Source: Pocillopora verrucosa
Taxonomy: Eukaryota; Cnidaria; Anthozoa; Scleractinia; Pocilloporidae
Assembly: GCF_036669915.1 (NCBI RefSeq)
Contig: NC_089314.1
Span: 23,877,799 to 23,941,798 of the forward strand
Length of the DNA stretch: 64,000 nucleotides
Direction: 5' to 3'
Shown here one piece after another: positions 36,646 through 47,164 of the stretch; the stretch's first letter is position 1; each line of letters starts with the position of its first letter. The translations under genes were made by a program, and so were the position numbers. The notes under the pieces were generated by a model. It was not told where the DNA came from. It did no database searches and was given only the letters and a program-made list of their open reading frames with translations.

Positions 36646-36654
36646 CTTTTTATA
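36646..36654 (-). promoter_or_regulatory. TATA box of the minus-strand ShKT gene
   Basis: TATAAAAAG on the minus strand ends 91 bp before the ATG at 36554, closely mirroring the plus-strand paralogue. Confidence 0.6.
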
Positions 36655-36659
36655 GTCAG

Positions 36660-39073
36660 TTATTTGTACTTAACCAACGTGGACACATCTGTTGCTCGCG
36701 ATCAATCTTTTTCCAGGTTGTGGTCCGTCGTGTTTAAAGATAACTTGTTACCGCAGGGACGCTTGGGGCCTGTTTTTGTCAGTGGTTGGCCATGCTCCTC
36801 GCAGGGCACGCGTTTGAAAGAATTAGACTCATCTATTGTAAATAAATCGAAATTGAGAAAAAAAATAAACTTAAGTTGATTAAAGCTCCCCCCAGCTAGC
36901 ATTGGTTTCGACAAATTTTTACACCTGATGGTATAAAGATAGATTATGGCAACTAATGAACGATTTAATCCTTTATTTATTTATGAGTAGTAAGGCCATC
37001 ATCATTTTTAGAAAATTCATTAAAATGATAACCTTGGTAACCGTGATAGCCTTTCCACTTTTCCAAGAGCGGGGGATAAGTATTGTGAGAAAAAATTTTG
37101 TAGTCTTGAAATTTCCAGTGTAGATGATTAGTAACTCTTTAAATTAATATTTCACCGTCTTGGGCGATGACAAAGCTTTCCTTATATTTTGGCGCAAATT
37201 TTCAGCTTCAGTTTCATATTTACGTAAGGAAATAAAAAATGGATTGCCATGAAAAAGTATCGAACTTAGACGAGAACTCACCTGTACAAGAAATGCCTTC
37301 GGACAGATGGATGGTCAATCTTTTAATTTGGAAAACGTTCATTAAGGAGATAAAATCAAAGGCAGAACTGAGGTATTTTCTTGAAAAAACAGTATGATAT
37401 TTTACTGGTATATATGTCTTCTGCTTTTTTAATGGAATGAAACGAGAGATTATAGGTTATTTGAAACTAATTATACATAAAGGCAATCAATTGGTATAAT
37501 TAGGAGAGTTCCATTATTTCAACTGTCGTCAATTGATAACAACCACTGAGACAATGATTGATAAAGTACTGAGATAGTGCAAAATGGTAACAAACAATGA
37601 GGGTAAGGTGACTTTAAACAGGGTTGAAGGACAAACATCTAATTACCCCGAAATGATATTTCCCTTTCATGGATGAAACCAACGATTTATCGTACACGGA
37701 AGTATTTTGTCTTACACCTCAAATTTGACAATCCTCGAGATGAGCAAATAATCTAGCACGTTAAATTTTTGGCGCGAAGTATAAATCAACCATGGGTAAA
37801 ATCAGACTTACGTTCATATCACGTTAAAATAAATCAAGCTTCATCAACAATTAATTTTATGTTAGACTGAATGACGAAGATACACAAATTAACAGCAGAA
37901 TAAATTTTGTTCCTTGTTTTTCTCAGGGATATTCGCCCCGAGACAGATAATAAAACCTCTGTTACTAAAGACATTGTGTCTCTTGGCAGACGTGAAACGT
38001 AACAACGAGGGATTCAAGAAACAAGAAAGGATTTGATTGTTTTGGCTTATTTTGGAAGCTTGACCTCCTTTGGCATAGTTACAGAAATTCTAAAACAAAC
38101 TTGATACTCTCTGGATGTGCTATCAAGAGTTTTACTGGATCATTCATTCTTGCAGATCAGTGACAATCAAACATTAAAAAAGCCTCAAGAGTTTTTACTG
38201 TTTTACCCTTTTGATTTAATTATTCATGGTTTTTTTTCGCCCTCAATTGAAGCTTCCTTGGGGACTCTTTTCACTGTGGGATGTCTATTACACATTTATG
38301 CTTTTAATCCATTGTTAAACTTTTTCAGTTTTGATCAAATGAGACTATTAGAAAGTATTTCGAAGACCAATCAGTTGTTGCAACTCTCATGCACAGTTCT
38401 TTTTTCCAATTTGTTCCATGAGGGAGCCCGTGAAAATGTGCAACTAAAACCAAGATTAACCGTTTCAACTTGCGATCTTCTGGGTGTCAGTGTGTTTTTT
38501 CTTCCTCTTAACTCGTAATAATTTTGTAGCGTTGTTCTGCATTATTAAAACGACCGGGATCAAATATGTGCGACACTGAATCTCCCACAGATAGAAAACG
38601 GGCCTAGGTCTGCCCACAGAGATAAGATTTCTGGATAAGATAAGTGAAAATCAGGGAATGCTGCCCTCCGACTGCCTGTGGTTACTCCCTCCTGCAAGTA
38701 GGATTTACTTGTCACTTCTTAGGAAAGTCTCCAAAATCGCTAATCTTCATCAAGCCTAGTTCCTCGCAAGTGTTCAAATATTAGGCAGGCACCTAAGTTG
38801 ACAATTATCATAGTGTTGTTGAACATGCTATTCTTCACGTAATTTAAATCACAATCATTTATTTTGGGAATATAATCTTAATAATAATAATAATATTTTG
38901 GCCCTCCCTCACACAACTCGTTGTGGTGAATACGTAGGAAATTGGAATTCCACCGAAGGAAATTGCTTTTCAGCAATGGAAGTTAAGCTTAGTTTAAGTT
39001 CCAAAGTTGAACGCGTTTTCACACTCTTGTTTGGCAAAATGCTTTGAAGAAGTGTGTACATGTCATTTAGTAA

Positions 39074-39118
<45 letters not shown>

Positions 39119-40340
39119 TATAACAGGACAATTTAGTATTATGAACTGCATTGATAACGTAAATTGGCCACCGTAAAGAGTTTAAAAGCTGACGTTTCGA
39201 GCGTTAGCCCTTCGTCAATCGCTCTGACGAAGGGCTGATGCTCGCAACGACGAAACCCTTTACGGTGGCCAATTTAATCAACTCAGTTGATGATACTAAA
39301 TTTCCCTGTTACATGTAATTTACCTATTTAGCCATCAGAGTGACATGACGGATAGAAACTCAAGGTTACTCCTTTGCAAAGGAAAAAAATCGAATGAAAA
39401 GGGGGAGCGCTGACGAGGTTCACAGTGTTCCACCAGGGGCCTGGACGAGAAAAACCTTTATCAGATAGCATAATTTATTTCACTGTTGCGTCACACCTTT
39501 TTACCTTTGAACCAAGAATCAGATATTCTTGAAATTCCACCAGCCAAGTTGTCAAGATAAACAAGTCTACCGCGGGCAATTTCATACAAGCGACAATGAG
39601 CTGCCCTGGCATACATGAACATTGTTGATAAAGAGATACTTCCACCAAGGTAGGGTTTTCATTTTAAGTTTCACAACACTCAAATCAGTACTCCGTCGAT
39701 TCAAAGGCTCGAAGTTGAGAGAGATAAGACGAAAATGGTGGTGCAGAATGATTAATTAGACCAGTGACAACATGGGGAGAAATAGTAGCTTCAGGGTTTT
39801 TATTTTTCTTTCATTTTAGTTTGTTTTCTCTTCCATTCTTTGACGCTTATACTCTCTTTGATTTTAATCACTCCTAGATACTATTCACTCGTGTCAATAT
39901 TATTGATGAGAGTAAAATACTAAGAGATATTAAACGAAAGTAGAAAACGACCGCAAAGAAATAAATGAATTTTAACTAACCAAATTTTGAAAAGAATAAA
40001 AACGAAAAAAATTTGCTTATAGGGCACATAATTGGCTTAAAATGGTCGCAAGAAAAATATTGTTCTATTTATACATGAAACAAAGTGTAGTTAAAAAAAG
40101 AACTGCTCTTCTATCAGTTTTAGTCAGATAAGCTGGTGGTTGATCTAAGAGCGCGATTTTGTTTGGACGTTTATTTAAGGTTGGAACTTATTACAAAGCT
40201 CCAATTCTAATAATAGCCCCCTTCGTGTTACCATGGAGGTCAATGATATCTGTTTTTACTTTTCTTATCTCTGGCCAGCAACTCTACCTCAACAAACTCG
40301 CCAGAGCCCAAATTATACCAAATTTCGAATTTCTTTTCTA
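36660..40340. other. Gene-poor stretch
   Basis: No supported gene is seen. A 133-codon open frame at 38117-38518 has no splice or domain support and an uneven, Leu/Phe-rich composition. The MITE-like repeat at 39085-39305 is the main recognisable feature. Confidence 0.5.
39085..39305. repeat. MITE-like repeat (same family as 33365-33550)
   Basis: It shares ctgcgtcggtgggagagta, attggccaccgtaaagagtt and the opposed arms tgacgtttcgagcgttagcc / agggctgatgctcgcaacga. It ends with an inverted copy of its middle part (cctttacggtggccaattta). Confidence 0.75.
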
Positions 40341-40359
40341 AAGAAAAATGTCATAACAT

Positions 40360-41581
40360 GTATACTTCCAACAACTTTTACACAGGACTGAACAAGAAGA
40401 TCGAGACTTTGCTCGTGAAGTCAAAAAGGAGCTGACGACGGAGATGCGAGAGGATGTAAGATCTTTGAATGAAAACAACACAAATGTCAAAGGTTGGTTT
40501 CTTAGCTTAGCTTTCTTACGATACGTATAAAGTATTGTTAATGAAACAAAAATAATTACAAAAGGTGACGAATTAAGTTTATTCACCTACAGTTTCACGT
40601 ACAAAGATTCTGTTACTTCTGGCGTATTCAATTTCGAACAGGATCAGTGATCATACTGACTGGGAAATTGGTAAACATCTTTTACCTTCTGTATTCATAA
40701 TTAAAAAGCTTTCGAAGCTACAGAGTGTCACCAATAAGCGTTTTTTAGGTTGCTTTTTTTGTAATATCCTTGCCTTTCATCTTTAGTCTACAAGACTGAA
40801 CTGTACTGCACTCTACAAAGCTGGAAAGCGAGTCAGCAGTGTTTATACAATCGATCCTGACAATGCCGGTGCATTCGATGTATTTTAGATCCAAAAAACA
40901 GGCAGTAGAGGGTGGACAGTGTTTCAAAAGAGACTGAACCGCTCTGTCGATTTCTACCGCGGATGGGACGACTACAAACGAGGCTAAGGAAATTTTGGCC
41001 CGGCCGGATTCGACAAGACACGTCGACTGGCAAAGGAACGAAGCAGACTTCACGTGGACCCTGAAGATAATGACGGAAAGAAAACATATGCCGAGTACAA
41101 CTTCTTTGGTGTTGCCAGCGAAAGAAGTAAATACAGACTGAGTCTTGGAATATATACTGGTTTGTGATTTGTGCTTTTTCAGTTGGCATTAATGCTACAC
41201 ATGTAGTTTACATGTGGTCGAGGAAGATGAGAGAAAGAAACTCAATTCATTTTAAGCTACATACATTTTAAATCTCTTTGCTTTCTGAGCCTTAACTTTT
41301 TAATTCCTTATTTTTGCTTGACTCTGGAGGAACTGCTGGAGACTCATTTTCCTATCACAAAGGCTTCGCTTTTTCCATCAAAGATCGAGACAACGAGCAG
41401 GATGGTGGTAGCTCTTGTGCCCAACGAAGCCTGGTGGTACAGAAATGTCTTCTCTGTAATCTCGATGGTTTTTACCTACACGCACCACACTCTACTGCAT
41501 GGGAGGCATGAACTGATACAAATGGAAAGGCCATAGTTACTCCGGCAAACGAGCTGAGATGAAAATCAAACCAGTCAATTT
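40360..41581 (+). pseudogene. Fibrinogen-domain (FReD) pseudogene, left copy of a tandem duplication
   Basis: Three exon-like blocks match the intact neighbour at 42962-44580: a coiled-coil part near 40383-40490 (KKIETLL, KKELTTEMREDVRSL), the first half of the fibrinogen domain at about 40790-41160, and the second half at about 41318-41570. The middle block has a stop after GAFDVF, a second stop after DYKRG, and a frameshift near its start. The last block is frameshifted after KDRDNEQDGGSSCA. No signal exon is recognisable. Similarity to the neighbour continues into the 3' flank up to the TC microsatellite, so the whole segment was duplicated and this copy then decayed. Confidence 0.8.
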
Positions 41582-42088
41582 AACCCCATTGTTTACTTAT
41601 TTGGTAACAGCACTGTCTCTGTTTTCTGGTTTCTAAAACGTAAGAAGGGTACGAAGTACATCACAGATTGAAGCTTAGTAATGGGTGATGGATGTATTTT
41701 ATTTCAAAATTTTACGAGTGTCTGTAAATAATGATGATTTTTGCTTTTATCGGCTGTTCTGTCTGTCATTATTGTGAAACTGAACATAGAGATTGGCCTG
41801 AAGAACGTTGAAGAAAACCAAGGAAGCCAGAGACAAGAGAAGACAGAAAATTTTTAAATATTTCAAAGCCAAAAACTTTCTTGCCTCTTAAGACGTTCGT
41901 CATGAATGTTGAAAAATCATAGAAAATTGAAATATTTTATTTGTCATCATCGATCTTAATACTCGGAGAGGCCACTAATGATTTAGTTGGCTCAATTTGT
42001 TTTCTAGCAACTGTACTCAAATCTTAATTTGAACGAGGCCTAAGAGTATGATTGCCGAGCTCAGAAGTTGAATATAGTCAACAAAAAC

Positions 42089-42093
42089 TCTCT

Positions 42094-42168
<75 letters not shown>
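42089..42168. repeat. (TC)n microsatellite
   Basis: About 40 uninterrupted CT dinucleotides. The matching position in the duplicate segment (about 45069-45080) has only a few CT units. Confidence 0.95.
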
Positions 42169-42171
<3 letters not shown>

Positions 42172-42532
42172 TTGAATGAGCCCCCAAAATTGCTTCCCAA
42201 AATTAATGGAACATCGAAAGACAGGCTGCCTTAAAAGTCCATTAAAGATTGCTAAAATCGGTTCCTATCTGAAATTATAGAAAGCATTATTGTTTCCCTT
42301 TACGTGCTTTCAGTTAAGCTTAAAATTTTGAATATTTCATTACTTCATACGATGTCTGAAACCTGTCTTTGGCAAAAATCTTCAGTCTGAAACATGCCGT
42401 CTGAATAAATTAGGTTTCTTCCAGCTTTGGTCATGTATTCCAACTTTTATTCATTGTGGTTGGGGGTTTTCTTTTTTTGGCATTTGATGGATTAAAACAG
42501 ATGAAGGCCCTTTTCAGGTGGTTTTTGTTTCT

Positions 42533-42869
42533 TTCGTTCCTCAAGTTCTTATTTCCCTTTAATTTAGCTCGGGTTGATTTGTCATTATTTGAGGCTTTCA
42601 GTTCTGAAGGCTCTCATTCCGGTTTTTCGGTTTTGACGGAAATTTTGGTTTTCAGGTTTCCAATGGGGTTTCCGATAGGGTTTCCCGATAGGCTCCAGAG
42701 CCCTTCCTTCGTGCTTCAAGTTCTTATTTCCCTTTAATTCAGCTTGGGTTGATTTACCATTATTTGAGGCTTTCAGTTCTGAAGGCTCTCATTCCGGTTT
42801 TTCGCTTTTGACGGAAATTCTGGTTTTCGGGTTTCTGAGAGAGTTTCCCATAGGCTCCAGTGCCCTTAA
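42533..42869. repeat. Tandem duplication, about 175-bp unit, upstream of the FReD gene
   Basis: Unit 1 (about 42533-42707) and unit 2 (about 42708-42869) share ttcttatttccctttaattY, tgaggctttcagttctgaag and ctcattccggtttttcg at an offset of 175 bp, with some substitutions. Unit 2 ends about 90 bp before the start codon, so it may carry promoter sequence. Confidence 0.8.
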
Positions 42870-42961
42870 GTATTTAAGAATGAAGGGTGTATCTAGTTGA
42901 CAGTCAAAGTATCGCTAGAGGCTTTTGCCACGGCTAACTGAAGCTTCAACACCGGCTGATC

Positions 42962-44580
42962 ATGGCTAGCACTGAATCTTCCTGGATTGTTCTGCTTTTT
43001 GCTTTCATTACAACCATCCCAGATGAAACAATGGCAAATGCTAACTTATCACAAGTTTCTCCTTTGAGGGAAAAATGTCAAAATGTATACAACTCCAACA
43101 ATTTCTATGCAGGACCGAACAAGAAAGTCGAAACATTACTTCATGAGGTTAAGAAGGAGCTCAAAGAGATACAAAAGGATATCAGCCATCTGAAGGGAAA
43201 TAGAACAAGTGTAGAAGGTAAATATCAAATTGCTGATCATGGTTGCATTTCAATATTTCAAAATTTGGGTTGATCTCTACAGTTTATTTTGGCAAAGATC
43301 TCCCATTACGAAGGTTTCACTGTTATTCTGGTATGAAAAACAGGTTTTCTCGATATGACTATATTCGGATAGCGAGGAAAAGGGGATGTAAGGTATAACG
43401 GAAATCAGTCATTTATTCCATATCTTAGTGATTATCTCTTTTTCTCTGGAATACATCAAATTTAGCTTGAGACTGGCGGTCAAATTTATCCTTTATTTCA
43501 GTCTTTAGGAACTGCGCTGAACTCTACAAAGCTGGAAAGCGAGTCAGCGGTGTTTATACAATCGATCCTGACAATTCCGGTGCCTTCGAGGTCTTTTGCG
43601 ACCAATAGACAGCCGGTGGAGGATGGACAGTGTTCCAAAAGAGACTGGACGGCTCGGTTGATTTTTACCGCGCATGGAACGACTACAAACGAGGCTTTGG
43701 AAATTTAAACGGTGAGTTTTGGCTCGGACTGGACAAGATTCATAGGCTGACAAAAGAAAGATGTAGACTTCACGTAGACCTTGAAGATATCAACGGAAAT
43801 ACTGCGTATGCCGAGTACGACTTCTTTGGTGTTGCTAGCGAAAGAGGCAAATACAGACTGAGTCTTGGATCATACTCTGGTATGTGACCAGTACTTTCTA
43901 ACATATCTCTCAGATGAGGATTCTCTCGCTACAATTTCCATCCCTCAGTACGACACCTGATTAGTGCTGCGTTTATTTGTCCAGCAGTAAAGGACGGTCG
44001 ATAATTTGGCCAAATAAAACGAGATATTTGTCACTCCAAGGCACCATTACATTATTGCATAGTTACATCTGTACAATTTCATAAAAGCCGTTTGGGTATT
44101 AAGTTTTTCGCAACCAAGCTTTTTGGCGTTTACCTTTTTTGCAATTTCCCGACCAAATTGTTGTACTCCTCAATCTTACCTAACGGAGAATCAAACATCA
44201 TTTTTCAAAAAAGTGCTGTTCGATGAGGTTAAGTTCCATTCCAGTAATATGTAACATTTTTTCTCTCTTATTCTGGTGAAAAAGCTTTATGTTCCATATT
44301 TTTGTGTTTCTTCAAAGGAACTGCTGGTGACTCATTTTCTTATCACAGAGGCTCAGCATTTTCCACCAAAGAGCGAGACAACGATCAGAGTGGTAGCTCC
44401 AACTGTGCCACACTTTGCCAAGGAGCCTGGTGGTACAATTCCTGTTTGCGTTCCAATCTCAATGGTCTTTACCTACACGGCCCACACTCTACTTCATGGG
44501 AAGGCGTAAACTGGTACGACTGGAAAGGCAATAGTTACTCCGCCAAACGAGCTGAGATGAAAATTAAACCAGTCAATTAA
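42962..44580 (+). CDS. Fibrinogen-related (FReD) secreted lectin-like protein, with an in-frame stop
   Basis: Exons are 42962-43217, 43502-43879 and 44318-44580, in phase 1, for 298 codons plus stop. Exon 1 has a signal peptide (MASTESSWIVLLFAFITTIP) and a helical, coiled-coil-like part (KKVETLLHEVKKELKEIQKD). Exons 2-3 encode a fibrinogen C-terminal domain: [61 protein letters not shown] (calcium site) and CATLCQGAWWYNSC, ending YSAKRAEMKIKPVN. This is the layout of ficolin- or tachylectin-like proteins, which bind sugars or acetyl groups in innate immunity. Codon 121 is TAG (43606-43608), just after VFCDQ. One base change would give a glutamine codon, so it may be a recent null allele, a polymorphism or an error. 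The rest of the frame is fully intact. Confidence 0.8.
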
Positions 44581-46159
44581 ACTTGACTGTTTAATTATTT
44601 CGTAAGAGCATTGCTTCTATTTTCTGGTCCAAAACGTAAGAAAGGTACATAGTACAACACAGATTGAAGCTTTGGAATGGGTGATGAGTGTGTCTGAGAA
44701 TAATCAATTTTTTTCTTTCATATTTGATTTTGTCTGTCATTACTGTGAAACTAAGCATAGATTGGCTTGGAGAACGTTGAAGATAACCGGAGACGAGAGA
44801 AGACAGAAAACGCCTAAGTTTGCCCGAAAATCAATATTTCCAAACCAGAAACTTTCTAAGTTTTTAAGACGATCGTCGATAATGTTGCGAAATCATAGAA
44901 AATTAAAAAATTATATTTGTCATCATCGGTCTTATTACTCAGAGAAGCCACTGAAGATTTGGTTGCATCCTTTTGTTTTCTAAAAACTGTACTCAAATCG
45001 TTCTTTAACCGAAGCCTAAGAGCATAGTTGCAGTGTTCAGAAGTTATGAACATATAGTCAACAAGCAGCTCTCTCTCTCGGATCTTATGAGCCCCTACCA
45101 TTGTTTCCCAAAATTATCGGAATATCGAAATACAGGCTTCCCTAAACGTCCATCAAAAATCGATAAAATCTGTTCTAATCTGAAATTATGGACAAGGGTC
45201 ATCCATAGGTGTCCGTTTTATTGTTTCCTTTTGTCTTTCCTTTCCTTTGCGGCTTCGCAACTTGTTGAAAAGCTCCCCATCAAAACCGCCAGTTACGCAC
45301 ACTAGTTAAAATATACGACCTCGCATGTAAAATCGGCTATTTATTACTCAACAAATCCCTAAGAAAGCTCGAGTTAATGCTTCAATAGCGTCTAGTTTAA
45401 TTTGCGATTAAAACTTTGCTAAATGAAAAAAGCAAAATTATCGCGAAAACGGACGTCAAGTAATCAAAGAAAATGCCACGCGATCTCATTGCTTGAATTC
45501 CTTGGCAACGCGACCCATCTTGAGTGCTTCGATCGAAATATGTTCGCGAGATTAATCTCACAACCTCAAAGTTAAAAATAATTTTCTTAATTAATTACGG
45601 CAGAGCAACGTACGAAGTAAAAGAGAGAGGCTAACTAAAATTTCTGCCGTATCCAAGTAATGTTGGTGTTAAGTTTGAACAAGTGGCAACGGGGCGGGGA
45701 AAATTATCGTATAAAAAGAACTAAATTACGGACACAAGTTCAGCTGGCAATTTCCCTGAGAAGTAATTGACCAAATAGGTCGCTACCAGGAATATTTATT
45801 TTAACAATTAGAATGACCACAAAAGGACCGATGTACACGTGTACACAGCCCAAATTTCGCTCAATGAATTGCTAAATCTGGGCGCCAAATTTGAGGGAAA
45901 TCGGAAGTAACTCGATTTTTTACGAGCTCTTCCTCTTTAGACCTCTGATTGGTACTTAAAACTGCTGCACTTTGTATTTTTGAATAAAAGACAGCTGTTT
46001 TTACAGGAACATGGAGGTGACAGCGTCAAAAAACGACTAAATCCAGGCCTGCTGCTGGAGTATATCGCCTGCAACTAGAACCCAGTACTCCTGTCGAATG
46101 AAGATCTTACAGAAGCCTGACAGATTTCGCTGTGTTCATTGCTTAATTTTTGCACTCGA

Positions 46160-46393
46160 ATGCGACAGCTTTACTTGGCACGCCTATTCCAAGCACCTGT
46201 GAGGTTTTTGACGATGAATGTAGAGGGGAAGGGAATTCAAGCGAAAGTAACGTTGAATGATGGCTACCAATTGCCTTTGTTCGGCCTCGGTGTTTACAAC
46301 GCGAAGGGCGACGATTGCCGTAATGCAGTGAAGTTTGCTCTGCAGAATGGATACCGCTTGATCGATACAGCAACAGAGTTAATGCTTCAATAG
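46160..46393 (+). pseudogene. Truncated duplicate of aldo-keto reductase exon 1
   Basis: It encodes the same N-terminus as the functional exon, through RLIDTAT, and then runs into the next duplication unit (ELMLQ, stop). The codons for FYD and the gtaagt donor are missing, so this copy cannot splice to exon 2. Confidence 0.85.
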
Positions 46394-46689
46394 CGTCTAG
46401 TTTAATTTGCGATTAAAACTTTGCTAAATGAAAAAAGCAAAATTATCGCGAAAACGGACGTCAAGTAATCAAAGAAAATGCCACGCGATCTCATTGCTTG
46501 AATTCCTTGGCAACGCGACCCATCTTGAGTGCTTCGATCGAAATATGTTCGCGAGATTAATCTCACAACCTCAAAGTTAAAAATAATTTTCTTAATTAAT
46601 TACGGCAGAGCAACGTACGAAGTAAAAGAGAGAGGCTAACTAAAATTTCTGCCGTATCCAAGTAATGTTGGTGTTAAGTTTGAACAAGT

Positions 46690-46724
46690 GGCAACGGGGC
46701 GGGGAAAATTATCGTATAAAAAGA
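46690..46724 (+). promoter_or_regulatory. GC box and TATA box of the AKR gene (copy 2; copy 1 lies at 45685-45719)
   Basis: GGGGCGGGG is followed about 10 bp later by TATAAAAAG. Both are present in each duplication unit. The first ATG is about 440 bp further on, so the leader is long or the true start site lies elsewhere. Confidence 0.4.
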
Positions 46725-47164
46725 ACTAAATTACGGACACAAGTTCAGCTGGCAATTTCCCTGAGAAGTAATTGACCAAATAGGTCGCTACCAGGAATAT
46801 TTATTTTAACAATTAGAATGACCACAAAAGGACCGATGTACACGTGTACACAGCCCAAATTTCGCTCAATGAATTGCTAAATCTGGGCGCCAAATTTGAG
46901 GGAAATCGGAAGTAACTCGATTTTTTACGAGCTCTTCCTCTTTAGACCTCTGATTGGTACTTAAAACTGCTGCACTTTGTATTTTTGAATAAAAGACAGC
47001 TGTTTTTACAGGAACATGGAGGTGACAGCGTCAAAAAACGACTAAATCCAGGCCTGCTGCTGGAGTATATCGCCTGCAACTAGAACCCAGTACTCCTGTC
47101 GAATGAAGATCTTACAGAAGCCTGACAGATTTCGCTGTGTTCATTGCTTAATTTTTGCACTCGA

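Noticed and set aside
38117-38518. 133-codon open frame on the plus strand
   Set aside because: Uneven Leu/Phe/Ser-rich composition, no domain, no splice context and no homologous pattern. Probably chance.
42052-42234. Open frame with a long Ser-Leu repeat
   Set aside because: It is a translation of the TC microsatellite.
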